Shown: positions 7,213-19,593 of the stretch, piece after piece
Numbering within the stretch: the first letter of the stretch is position 1
How the letters are laid out: the number at the start of each line of letters is the position of its first letter
Origin: Pseudomonadota bacterium
GTDB taxonomy: Bacteria > Desulfobacterota > Desulfovibrionia > Desulfovibrionales > Desulfovibrionaceae
Reading direction: 5' to 3'
DNA length: 30,713 nucleotides
Assembly (NCBI GenBank): GCA_023438245.1
Contig: JAEXRD010000059.1
Coordinates: 1-30,713, forward strand
Made by a program: the position numbers and the translations under genes
The notes under the pieces: generated by a model
Database searches by the model: none
Seen by the model: only the letters and a program-made list of their open reading frames with translations
What the model was told of the DNA's origin: nothing

Positions 7213-8517
7213 ATGAGCACCATCGTTGCTGTTTGGGCGCGCGAGATTCTCGATTCCCGCGGCAATCCCACCGTCGAGGTGGAAGTCACCTACGAGTCCG
7301 GCGCGTCCGGCCGCGCTGCCGTGCCCTCCGGCGCCTCCACCGGCACCCGCGAGGCCCTGGAGCTGCGCGACGGCGACAAGAAACGCTTCGGCGGCAAGGG
7401 CGTCACCCAGGCCGTGAACAACATCCGCGAGGAGATCGCGGGCGCCGTGGTGGGCATGGACGGCCTGCGCCAGGTTGCCCTGGACAACGCCATGATCGAC
7501 CTGGACGGCACCGAGAACAAGGGCCGCCTTGGCGCCAACGCCATCCTGGGCGTTTCCATGGCCAACGCCCGCGCCGCCTCCAACTTCCTGGGCCTGCCGC
7601 TGTACCAGTACATCGGCGGCATCAACGCCAAGCTGCTGCCCGTGCCGCTGATGAACATAATCAACGGCGGCGCGCACGCCCCCAACAACCTGGACATCCA
7701 GGAGTTCATGATCCTGCCCCTGGGCGCGGAGACCTTCGCCGACGCCCTGCGCATGGGCGCGGAGACCTTCCACCAGCTCAAGAGCATCCTGGCCAAGGAC
7801 GGCCACGTCACCAGCGTGGGCGACGAGGGCGGCTTCGCCCCCAACCTGAAGAGCCACGCCGAGGCCCTGGAGTACATCATCCGCGCCATCGAGGCCGCGG
7901 GCTACAACCCCGGCTACGAGATCGCCCTGGGCATGGACTGCGCCGCCAGCGAGTTCTTCGACAAGGGCAAGTACAACCTCAAGGGCGAGGGCAAGATCCT
8001 GTCCAGCGCCGAGATCGTGGACTACTACGCCGACCTGGTCTCCCGCTTCCCCATCGTCTCCATCGAGGACGGCATGGCCGAGGGCGACTGGGAGGGCTGG
8101 ACCAGCCTGACCGACCGCATGGGCGGCGAGATCCAGCTGGTGGGCGACGACATCTTCGTCACCAACCCGGACATCCTGGCCGAGGGCATCGAGCGCGGCG
8201 TGGCCAACTCCATCCTCATCAAGCTCAACCAGATCGGCACCGTCACCGAGACCCTGGACACCATCGAGATGGCCAAGCAGGCCGCCTACACCACGGTGGT
8301 GTCCCACCGTAGCGGCGAGACCGAGGACGCCTTCATCTCCGACCTGTCCGTGGCCGTGAACGCCGGGCAGATCAAGACCGGCTCCCTGTGCCGCAGCGAC
8401 CGGCTGGCCAAGTACAACCAGCTGCTGCGCATCGAGGAGGACCTGGAGGACGAGGCCATCTACTACGGCCCCATCCTGGCCGAGAGCTGGTTCGCCCACG
8501 AGCACGAGGAAGAGTAG
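7213..8517 (+). CDS. eno: Enolase (phosphopyruvate hydratase)
   Basis: Interconverts 2-phosphoglycerate and phosphoenolpyruvate in glycolysis and gluconeogenesis. The 434-residue length is normal. The N-terminal REILDSRGNPTVEVEV segment, the SGASTGTREALELRD loop, the metal ligands in the SIEDGMAEGDWEGW and VGDDIFVTN regions, the ILIKLNQIGT catalytic-lysine strand and SHRSGETEDAFISDL are all present. The ATG at 7213 follows a GGAG at proper spacing; the upstream open frame has no family similarity. The gene stands alone between its own promoter and terminator, which fits constitutive expression of a central-metabolism gene. Confidence 0.99.
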   Translation: MSTIVAVWAREILDSRGNPTVEVEVTYESGASGRAAVPSGASTGTREALELRDGDKKRFGGKGVTQAVNNIREEIAGAVVGMDGLRQVALDNAMIDLDGTENKGRLGANAILGVSMANARAASNFLGLPLYQYIGGINAKLLPVPLMNIINGGAHAPNNLDIQEFMILPLGAETFADALRMGAETFHQLKSILAKDGHVTSVGDEGGFAPNLKSHAEALEYIIRAIEAAGYNPGYEIALGMDCAASEFFDKGKYNLKGEGKILSSAEIVDYYADLVSRFPIVSIEDGMAEGDWEGWTSLTDRMGGEIQLVGDDIFVTNPDILAEGIERGVANSILIKLNQIGTVTETLDTIEMAKQAAYTTVVSHRSGETEDAFISDLSVAVNAGQIKTGSLCRSDRLAKYNQLLRIEEDLEDEAIYYGPILAESWFAHEHEEE

Positions 8518-8549
8518 AGAGCTGCTGAAAGCAGAGGTGTTGAAATGAG

Positions 8550-8578
8550 AAGGCCCCGCAGAAATGCGGGGCCTTTTT
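8550..8578 (+). terminator. Rho-independent terminator of eno
   Basis: AGGCCCCGCA (8551-8560) pairs perfectly with TGCGGGGCCT (8565-8574) around a GAAA tetraloop, followed by a run of T. It lies 33 bases after the eno stop and also marks the left edge of the AT-richer insert. Confidence 0.95.
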
Positions 8579-8597
8579 GATCATGTGCTGAGAGGAA

Positions 8598-9062
8598 TTA
8601 TTTGCCTCTGAATTCCCACAGGAAACGCGGGAAGCTCCAGCATTCGATGTTAATGCCTGCGCATATTGTTGGGATCTTTTTTTTATATGGAGAAGTGGCA
8701 GCCTTTGGAAGCTCATCTGATACGACAATTCCCCCGCATGTGAGTGCATGAGCAATAACAAACGGGTCCGCGCCGATTTGTTCGAGCAAGTTCTCTGGCA
8801 CAGGGTCGCCATATTGGAGCAGTACGGTCTGGAGGGAGGGTAGAGCTGACAACGTGGGGAGAAACAAAGATTGCTTGTTGCGTTTAAGCCAGTCTGGAAG
8901 TTCATCGCTTCCCGCATTAAGTTCTTCAAAGACGGATTCAGGTATGGCAATTAGCTTCGAGTCGCCTAATGCTACCAGCCAATCCCAGAAGTCCATTCCA
9001 ATTCGCATAGGAAAATCTGTGCGGTTGGCTTTGGCAAGGATATTTGTGTCAATTATGTGCAT
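8598..9062 (-). CDS. DUF4411-family PIN-like toxin
   Basis: A 154-residue protein with a PIN-like nuclease pattern: an N-terminal acidic motif HIIDTNIL (Asp5), a glutamate in IPESVFEEL near residue 45, and a C-terminal pair in GADPFVIAHA (Asp near 104) and GGIVVSDE. These acidic residues would hold the metal for RNA cleavage. DUF4411 proteins are commonly paired with an HTH-ImmA/IrrE partner, as here. I chose the ATG at 9062, six bases after an AAGG; a TTG five codons earlier is possible. The gene begins inside the last 14 bases of the antitoxin, indicating translational coupling. Base composition is far more AT-rich than the neighbours. Activity as an RNase is family inference. Confidence 0.82.
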   Translation of the reverse strand: MHIIDTNILAKANRTDFPMRIGMDFWDWLVALGDSKLIAIPESVFEELNAGSDELPDWLKRNKQSLFLPTLSALPSLQTVLLQYGDPVPENLLEQIGADPFVIAHALTCGGIVVSDELPKAATSPYKKKIPTICAGINIECWSFPRFLWEFRGK

Positions 9063-10269
9063 ACAAGACCTTGTCAAAGCGACTTACCGGTATGCGTAAT
9101 ATTCGTGCGGCTTCTTGGTACGTAATTCTTCCGTCGGCAGCAGCCCCTGTGACGGTGTTTAACATGTGCTCTCCGAGCCTGTAGTAGTCTAGCTTATTAC
9201 GGCTTGGGCCACTACCGGAGTCGCGCATGCGCTCGCGATATTTCTTCCATATTTCGTGATATGCCCTTATTAGGCCACTATATGTGTCGCTGCTGATGTA
9301 GTCAAAGTCAAGCATCCTCCTTGCTACAACTTCTTTGCTTACCTTGAAAAGTTTAGATAGATCGTCAATCGCCTCCTCAGCGGTGGAATACTTTGTCTCG
9401 TCGAGGGAATTTTTCAACTCGTTTTCTGGGACCAGGAACTCAGCCGCGATAGCGTTACATTGCTTTTCCCTGTTCGGCTGAGATGGGAGACCATGAGAAA
9501 AAGCATTGAGATTAGATATTCCGCTTTCCCCGATCCAGAGGTGGGCAAGTTCATGGAGAAGTGTGAATAGTTTTGCAGCGTTTGTATCGTTGGAGTTTAT
9601 AACGATTAATGGGGCTAGCTTGTCGGCGAAAGCAATGCCCCGAAATTCTTCGGTAGAAATCTTGGTGTGGTGGCTTCCGAGGTCCCCTTCGATTAGAACA
9701 AAAATGCCAACGAATTGAATTCTCGCCCTCAACACTCGCAGGAGTTCTTCGCTGCTGGGGAGCGTTTGCTGGTCAGAGAAAGAGAAATTGAGGGTTTTAC
9801 GCATCGCTTTGACGACAATCTTAGCGTCTCTCGTGTCGCAGGCAGAGCCAATGAAGCGGATGGGCTCTTTCCCCTCAAGCTGCATTATTTCTTTGAGTTC
9901 CGCATGCCGGGCTTCAAGCCTTCGCTTGAAGGCTGCAAACTCTGGCGTGTCCCTTTGCCGGGATTTGCTCCCAATAGTACGGAAGTCCGCTAAGTTGGTT
10001 TGCTTTGCGGGCGGAGAGAGAAGAAAGAAAGTAGTCAGAGGTCTACGGTATGCTGCTGCAAGGTCTTCAAGCTGCGGGAGTGTGGGAGAGAGCGCGCCAT
10101 TTTCCCATGCCTTGAGCCTGTCGGCGGGTGTTTGTTGCTCTTTCTCGTCCTTCCGCTTTCTCGGCGCACTTATCCCCGCGCGCTCAGCCGCTTCATCCAA
10201 AGAGAGGCCAGCTTCGAGACGAGCCCACCTGAGCAGGGCGGGGTTATAAGGTATGGGCTGCTTGTCCAT
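9049..10269 (-). CDS. HTH-ImmA/IrrE antitoxin-type regulator
   Basis: A 406-residue protein. Residues 5-75 are an XRE-type helix-turn-helix (NPALLRWARLEAGLSLDEAAERAGI, with a lysine-rich insertion before LKAWENG). The central part holds a zinc-metallopeptidase domain with LLHELAHLW near residue 240 (HExxH) and a downstream glutamate in NAIAAEFLVP. The C-terminal 80 residues carry an extra small helix-turn-helix-like segment (ITYQEAARILRIPVSRF). COG2856-type proteins of this plan serve as antitoxin and autorepressor for DUF4411 toxins. The ATG at 10269 is chosen; a TTG at 10308 could add 13 unlike residues. It is the first gene of the pair, and direct repeats just upstream are a likely binding site. 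Confidence 0.85.
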   Translation of the reverse strand: MDKQPIPYNPALLRWARLEAGLSLDEAAERAGISAPRKRKDEKEQQTPADRLKAWENGALSPTLPQLEDLAAAYRRPLTTFFLLSPPAKQTNLADFRTIGSKSRQRDTPEFAAFKRRLEARHAELKEIMQLEGKEPIRFIGSACDTRDAKIVVKAMRKTLNFSFSDQQTLPSSEELLRVLRARIQFVGIFVLIEGDLGSHHTKISTEEFRGIAFADKLAPLIVINSNDTNAAKLFTLLHELAHLWIGESGISNLNAFSHGLPSQPNREKQCNAIAAEFLVPENELKNSLDETKYSTAEEAIDDLSKLFKVSKEVVARRMLDFDYISSDTYSGLIRAYHEIWKKYRERMRDSGSGPSRNKLDYYRLGEHMLNTVTGAAADGRITYQEAARILRIPVSRFDKVLYAHN

Positions 10270-10287
10270 GTTGCGCCTATAGAGGTT

Positions 10288-10321
10288 ATCATGCCACACC
10301 AATATCAAATTTAATCATGCC
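10288..10321 (-). promoter_or_regulatory. Direct-repeat candidate operator of the toxin-antitoxin operon
   Basis: ATCATGCC occurs at 10288-10295 and again at 10314-10321, each followed after one base by CA. The 26-base period puts the copies on nearly the same DNA face, and both lie just upstream of the antitoxin start. This is the expected position for autorepression by the HTH domain. The promoter boxes themselves are not clear. Confidence 0.5.
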
Positions 10322-10399
10322 TCATCTTAAGTACAGAAGCAAGAAGTGCTGCCCTGCCCCCCCTTGCCAATCCCCGCCCCCTCGCCGTATCTCCCAGCC

Positions 10400-11269
10400 A
10401 TGAACCTCCGCATCTCCCTCCTCATTCTTCTGGCCCTGGCGATCTTCCCGGCCCTGTCGTTCGCCGCAGATTCCGAACGCCCGGACCTGGCCAAGCACTT
10501 CGAGGAGCGCGGGCTGGTGGGCACGTTCGTCGTGCAGGGGCCGGAGGGCCTGGTGCGCGTGAACGCCGGGCGCGCGGCCCAGGGCTTCCGCCCGGCCTCC
10601 ACCTTCAAGATCGTCAACGCGCTGGTGGCGCTGGAGAACGGCGTGGTGCACGACACCGGGCATGTGCTGCGCTGGGACGGGGTGAAGCGCGAAGTGCCCA
10701 TGTGGAACAGCGACCTGACCATGAACGAGGCCTTCCGCGCCTCCGCCGTGTGGTACTTCGTGGAGCTGGGCAAAATGAACGGCCGCGAGCGGCTGGCGGG
10801 GGCCATGCGCGAGAGCGGCTACGGCAACGCCGACGCCAGCGGCAGCGACCAGTTCTGGCTGGACGGCCCGCTGCGCATCAGCGCCGACGGCCAGGTGGCG
10901 TTTCTCTCGCGCCTGTTGGCGGGCAAGACGCCCTTTTCCGCCCGCTACCGGGGGCTGGTGGCGCGCATGATGCTTTTGGAGCAGGCCAGCGCGGAGAACG
11001 GCCCCTGCGAGCCCTGGGCGCTGTTCGGCAAGACCGGGCTGGCCCTGAAGGGCGGCGGCGAGGGGGACGGCGTTGCGGGCTCGCCCGCCAGTCGGCCCGT
11101 CGGTTGGCTGGTGGGCTGGGCCGAGCGCGACGGCGAGCAGTTCCCCTACGCCCTGAACATCAGTCCGGCCCGGCCGCTGGCCGAGGGCGAGAGCCCAGGG
11201 CCGGAGTTCGCGCGAGCCCGGCTGGAGCTGGTGAAGCTGTTCCTGAAGGAATTGGGCCTGCTGCCCTGA
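10400..11269 (+). CDS. Class D (OXA-type) beta-lactamase
   Basis: A 289-residue exported protein. The signal peptide is MNLRISLLILLALAIFPALSFA with cleavage near residue 22. All class D motifs are in order: Ser67-Thr-Phe-Lys70 (nucleophile and the lysine that is usually carboxylated), Ser115-Ala-Val117, Tyr141-Gly-Asn143, Trp153 (which stabilises the modified lysine in OXA enzymes) and Lys211-Thr-Gly213. The protein should hydrolyse beta-lactams in the periplasm, with spectrum unknown. The ATG at 10400 has no good ribosome site, and the in-frame GTG at 10346 gives a proline-rich start before the signal peptide, so expression may be low. It is GC-rich like the core genome, with no mobile element beside it, so it is probably a resident chromosomal gene. 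Confidence 0.93.
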   Translation: MNLRISLLILLALAIFPALSFAADSERPDLAKHFEERGLVGTFVVQGPEGLVRVNAGRAAQGFRPASTFKIVNALVALENGVVHDTGHVLRWDGVKREVPMWNSDLTMNEAFRASAVWYFVELGKMNGRERLAGAMRESGYGNADASGSDQFWLDGPLRISADGQVAFLSRLLAGKTPFSARYRGLVARMMLLEQASAENGPCEPWALFGKTGLALKGGGEGDGVAGSPASRPVGWLVGWAERDGEQFPYALNISPARPLAEGESPGPEFARARLELVKLFLKELGLLP

Positions 11270-11310
11270 TAGTGTCGACCGGATAGTGTCGACCGGATAG
11301 CGGCGGCCGG
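11269..11310. repeat. Three 14-base tandem units after the beta-lactamase gene
   Basis: ATAGTGTCGACCGG at 11269-11282 is repeated exactly at 11283-11296 and with three changes at 11297-11310 (ATAGCGGCGGCCGG). The first unit begins within the beta-lactamase stop codon and the array ends 14 bases before the kinase stop. It may be slippage, or a convergent-gene spacer with no function. Confidence 0.8.
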
Positions 11311-11324
11311 AGAGAGGGCCGGGC

Positions 11325-16070
<4,746 letters not shown>

Positions 16071-16177
16071 GGTCGCTCCGGCCGCCTGCGGCGGCTTATG
16101 GCAATGCTATGCGCAACTTCCTGGCCGGAGTCAACGTGTGCGGGGCCGCGTGCGGGGGGCGGCGTGCGCGCGGAGGG

Positions 16178-17164
16178 CTAGAGCTGGATGCCCTGGCGCT
16201 CGGCGATGAGTTCGAAGGCCCGCTTGGTCAGCTCGGTGATGTTGGGCTTGGAGACCTGGTCGTCGGCGCCCACGGCCTCGCCCTTGTGGCGCAGGCGGTC
16301 GGTGATGAGCGAGGAGAACAGGATCACCGGCAGGGCCTTGAGCACCGGGTCGTCCTTGACGCGCTTGGTCAGGTTGTGGCCGTCCATCACGGGCATCTCG
16401 ATGTCGGAGACCAGGATGTCCACGAAGTCGGTGAGGGGCCTGTTCTCGGCGGCGGACTTGGACTTCAGCCCGCTCAGGGCCTCCCAGGCCTCCTGGCCGT
16501 TGACGGTCTGCGTGACCTCGAACCCGGCCTTCTCCAGCATGGTGCCGATCATGCGGCGGATGCTCGTGGAGTCGTCGGCGATGAGGGCGCGGAAGTGCTC
16601 CTTCTTCACCGGCTTCTTGGTTTCCTCGATCTCCGCCAGGGCGCTGTCCTCGATCTTCATGGCCAGGCCGGGGTTCAGGTCGGCCAGGATCTTCTCCATG
16701 TCCAGCACGAGCAGGATGCGATCCTCGAAGCGCACCACGCCGGTGACGCTGTTGCCGGAGTACTCGTTGAGGTGCCTGCCCGGGGCCTCCACCTGTGTCC
16801 AGCTCAGGCGGTGGATGCGCGTGACGCCCGTGACCATGAAGGCGGAGATCATGCGGTTGAATTCGCTGACGATGACCTTGGTGTCGCTGTTGGTGGCGGC
16901 CATGCGCTTGCCCAGCCACAGGGCCAGGTCCACCAGCGGGATGATGCGCGAGCGCAGGTTGAAGGCGCCCAGCACGGAGGGGTGGGGGATGTCCGGCAGC
17001 TGGGTGACGGTTGGCATGCGGATGATTTCGAGCACCTTGGCCACGTTGACGCCGTAGAAGCCGCGGTAGGTTTTTCCGGTTGCGGGGTCCACTTCGTCGA
17101 TGAAGAACTCGACCAGTTCGAGCTCGTTGGTGCCGGATTCGAGCAAGATGTTGGTCTGGCTCAT
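16178..17164 (-). CDS. cheV: Chemotaxis coupling protein CheV
   Basis: A 328-residue protein with an N-terminal CheW-like coupling domain (about 15-170, including the GVNVAKVLEII and GAFNLRSRIIPLVDLALWL segments) and a C-terminal receiver (190-325; ADDS acidic pocket near 195 and phosphorylatable Asp near 253 in VSDIEMPVMDG; the Lys is in the QVSKPN segment). CheV links chemoreceptors to CheA and its receiver is thought to tune adaptation. The ATG at 17164 follows a GGGGGA site; the longer open frame from 17194 is not supported. A sigma-28-like promoter upstream fits control with the flagellar regulon. No other che gene is in the window. Confidence 0.95.
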   Translation of the reverse strand: MSQTNILLESGTNELELVEFFIDEVDPATGKTYRGFYGVNVAKVLEIIRMPTVTQLPDIPHPSVLGAFNLRSRIIPLVDLALWLGKRMAATNSDTKVIVSEFNRMISAFMVTGVTRIHRLSWTQVEAPGRHLNEYSGNSVTGVVRFEDRILLVLDMEKILADLNPGLAMKIEDSALAEIEETKKPVKKEHFRALIADDSTSIRRMIGTMLEKAGFEVTQTVNGQEAWEALSGLKSKSAAENRPLTDFVDILVSDIEMPVMDGHNLTKRVKDDPVLKALPVILFSSLITDRLRHKGEAVGADDQVSKPNITELTKRAFELIAERQGIQL

Positions 17165-17197
17165 GTTTCCCCCAAAGTGTTTCGCTGTGGACACATT

Positions 17198-17225
17198 TCT
17201 TCGGCTATAGATGTATCGGACTTTA
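17198..17225 (-). promoter_or_regulatory. Sigma-28 (FliA)-like promoter of cheV
   Basis: Read on the minus strand, TAAAGTCC (17225-17218) is followed after 12 bases by GCCGAAGA (17205-17198). The known consensus is TAAAGTTT, 11 bases, GCCGATAA, so both boxes are close and the spacer is one base longer. The start would fall near 17190, about 25 bases before the cheV ATG with its ribosome site between. Its position before a chemotaxis gene makes it credible. Confidence 0.6.
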
Positions 17226-17437
17226 TGGCTGGTGTAAACTCAATAGGAATCAACCGCGTTCGCCATGCCGGCGCATGTGCGCAACATGACGGGGGAATAG
17301 TTTGCCACGATATCTCCTCGCCCTCGTCGCCGAAGCTATCTATCCAAATATTTTAATGGCTTTCCCCTCTGCTTTGGACTAATTGCCAAGGGTTCCTTTT
17401 TCTGGTAGCCCTTGCGAATATAAATGGTTTGCAAAGA

Positions 17438-17467
17438 TTCATAAATAGTGTAGAAAGACTGTATACA
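17438..17467 (+). promoter_or_regulatory. Candidate promoter of the pilus operon
   Basis: The AT-rich part of the 386-base divergent gap holds TTCATA (17438-17443), 18 bases, then TATACA (17462-17467). An alternative is TTGCAA (17429-17434), 16 bases, TAGAAA (17451-17456). Either would give a leader of roughly 75-90 bases before the first pilus gene. No sigma-54 pattern with correct spacing was found here. No gene was seen in 17226-17550. Confidence 0.35.
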
Positions 17468-17550
17468 ATCCTCCAGCTGGGGGGCGGGCCTGGGCGCTGG
17501 CGGGCGCACGGGGTTCCGGTCTCCGGTTTTTCCTGTGAGGAGGTTCGGGT

Positions 17551-19593
17551 TTGGATCTCAAGGAGCGGCTGACCTCCACCGAAAACCTGCTGCGAAGCAT
17601 CCGCGGCGGCGAGGCCTTCCGTCCCAGCATGGGAGGGGAGAAGAAGCCCCGCGCCCCGCGGGAGCCCCGCCAGCGGTTCTGGAACATGCCCCTGAGCCTG
17701 GGCCGCCCCGGCGGCGGCACGGCCGTGGGCGTGTCCATGAGCTCGGCGAACCTGACCGTGGTGGCGGTGCGCAAGGCCGATGCGAGCATCCTGGGCGCGC
17801 TGCGCCTGCCCTTCGGGCCGGGCCAGAGCCCGGGCGAGGCCGGGTTCCCGGCCTTCCTGCGCGCCGGGGTGGAACGCCTGCTGGGCAAGGGGCCGGAGGG
17901 CGTCGAGATCTGGGCGGTGCTGCGCTCTCCCGATGTGGACCTCACGGTGCTGAGCGTGCCCAAGCTCTCCGGCGACAAGCTGGACGCCGCCGTCTACTGG
18001 ACCCTGCAGAAGGACAAGAAGTTCTCCGACGACGAGTACGCCCTGGACTATCTGGTCATGGGGGCCACGGCCCCCGCCCAGGCGCGGCCCGCGGCCGCCG
18101 CGGCCAAGGCCGAGCCGGGCGCGGAAAAGGCCGAGGCGGCCAAAAAGGACACGGGCGCGCGCCTGGACGTGCTGACCTGTCTGGCCCGCAAGGCCGACGT
18201 GGAGGCCCTGGCCACGGCCTTCCGCCAGGCCGGGCTGGCGCTCACCGGCGTCACCCTGACCCCGGCGGCGCTGCTGGGCCTGTACCGCCTGCCCGGCGCG
18301 CCCGGCCCCTTCGACCTGGCCGCCAACATCCACGTGGAAAATGATTTCACGGCCATCGGCCTGTACACGTCGGACCGGATGGTGTTCAGCCGCTACATCC
18401 GCTCCGGCGCAACGGGCATGGCCGATGAGCTGGTCGAGCATTTCCGCGCGCTTGCCAAACCCAGCGCCGCGGACATGCACGACATCGACCTGGAGCTGCC
18501 GCTTCCAGGAACAATCGGGGGGGCGGACGGACCGCCAGCCGTTCCGCTCCCCGTCCCTCCCCAGGCCATGGACCACGCCCAGGCCGAGGCGCTCATCCGC
18601 CACGTGCTCATGGGCGGGCCGGAGCCGGAGGGTCTGGCCCCGGAGCACCGGCTGGAGCGCGCCCAGGTGCTGGAGATCGTCGCGCCCGCCCTGGAGCGCC
18701 TGGCCCGGCAGGTGGAGCGCACGCTGGAATACTACGCCTCCTCCCAGCAGCTGCGCTGCGACGCCCTGCACTTCAGCGGCGCGGTGTTCGCCTCCGGCGA
18801 GGTGCTGCAGGCCCTGGCCGGGCAGCTGGGCTACCCCGCGGTCCTGTTCGACGCGCCGGGCATCCTGCGCCGCGGCCAGGAGCACGTGGCCGGGGACCTG
18901 CGCATGTCGGTGTGTCCGGCCCTGGCCGCCTCGCTGTGCGACGCGGGCAAGGGCATCAACCTGGTGGCCAACTACAAGCGCCGCGCCGCCCAGGCCCGCA
19001 AGCAGCTGGCCAGCCGCGCCATCCTGGTGGGGCTGGCGGCGCTCATGCTGTGCATCGCCGGGGCCGGCCTGTTCCTGGAGCTGGGCAACCGCGCCAAGCG
19101 CCAGGAGCTGGAGCAGGCCAAGCGCGAGCTGGCGGCCCTGGGGCCGGTCATCGAGGATTCTGCGCTGCAGGCCGCCCTGGCGCAGTTCCAGGCCCGCCAG
19201 GCGGCGCTGCGCAGCGCCTCGGGACGGCTGGCCGCCCCCGCCGTGGTGGCCGAGATGGCCCGCCGCACCCCGGAGAACGTCAAGCTCATGAGCCTTTCGC
19301 TGGACATGGTCGCGCCGCCGCAGCCGCCCGGCCAGCCCGCCGCCGCCCCGCCGCCCGGCCAGCCCGGCCAGAATGGCCAGAACGGCAAGCCCGCGCAGCG
19401 CGTCGGCGTGCTCACCCTGGAGGGCATCGTCACCGGCGACAAGGGCAGCTTCGACACCCGGCTGGCGCAGTTCGTCATGGAGCTGCAGTCCTCGCCGCTG
19501 CTGTCCCAGCCCGTGGTGCACCAGACCGGCCTGCGCGACCTGCCCGGAGAGGGCCAGGTGCTGTTTTTCGTGCTGCACACGGGGGTGCTCTGA
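17551..19593 (+). CDS. PilM-PilN fusion (MshI-like) pilus assembly protein
   Basis: A 680-residue protein starting at TTG (17551), seven bases after a strong GAGGAGG. Residues 60-470 resemble PilM, the actin-like cytoplasmic member of the alignment complex, with GTAVGVSMSSANLTVVAV as the first phosphate-loop region. A single membrane helix lies near 487-510, followed by a coiled coil (512-560) and a small C-terminal alpha/beta domain of PilN type (565-678), interrupted by a Pro/Gly/Gln-rich insertion near 590-616. PilM and PilN are normally separate; GspL of type II secretion and some MshI proteins are similarly joined. The protein should tie the cytoplasmic ATPase and platform to the periplasmic PilO/PilP part. 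The stop overlaps the next start by one base. It is the first gene of the pilus operon. Confidence 0.85.
   Translation: MDLKERLTSTENLLRSIRGGEAFRPSMGGEKKPRAPREPRQRFWNMPLSLGRPGGGTAVGVSMSSANLTVVAVRKADASILGALRLPFGPGQSPGEAGFPAFLRAGVERLLGKGPEGVEIWAVLRSPDVDLTVLSVPKLSGDKLDAAVYWTLQKDKKFSDDEYALDYLVMGATAPAQARPAAAAAKAEPGAEKAEAAKKDTGARLDVLTCLARKADVEALATAFRQAGLALTGVTLTPAALLGLYRLPGAPGPFDLAANIHVENDFTAIGLYTSDRMVFSRYIRSGATGMADELVEHFRALAKPSAADMHDIDLELPLPGTIGGADGPPAVPLPVPPQAMDHAQAEALIRHVLMGGPEPEGLAPEHRLERAQVLEIVAPALERLARQVERTLEYYASSQQLRCDALHFSGAVFASGEVLQALAGQLGYPAVLFDAPGILRRGQEHVAGDLRMSVCPALAASLCDAGKGINLVANYKRRAAQARKQLASRAILVGLAALMLCIAGAGLFLELGNRAKRQELEQAKRELAALGPVIEDSALQAALAQFQARQAALRSASGRLAAPAVVAEMARRTPENVKLMSLSLDMVAPPQPPGQPAAAPPPGQPGQNGQNGKPAQRVGVLTLEGIVTGDKGSFDTRLAQFVMELQSSPLLSQPVVHQTGLRDLPGEGQVLFFVLHTGVL

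Larger units (their letters stand above)
8598..10321. other. AT-richer insert carrying a toxin-antitoxin pair
   Basis: Between the eno terminator and the beta-lactamase gene, base composition drops markedly, codon third positions are no longer dominated by G and C, and the only content is a two-gene minus-strand operon with its control region. No transposase, integrase, tRNA or clear terminal repeat is visible at either edge. The contrast with both flanks supports acquisition by transfer; the route is unknown. Confidence 0.75.

Noticed and set aside
8598..10321. Insertion sequence or integrative element
   Set aside because: No transposase, integrase, terminal inverted repeats or target duplication were seen; only the composition suggests transfer.
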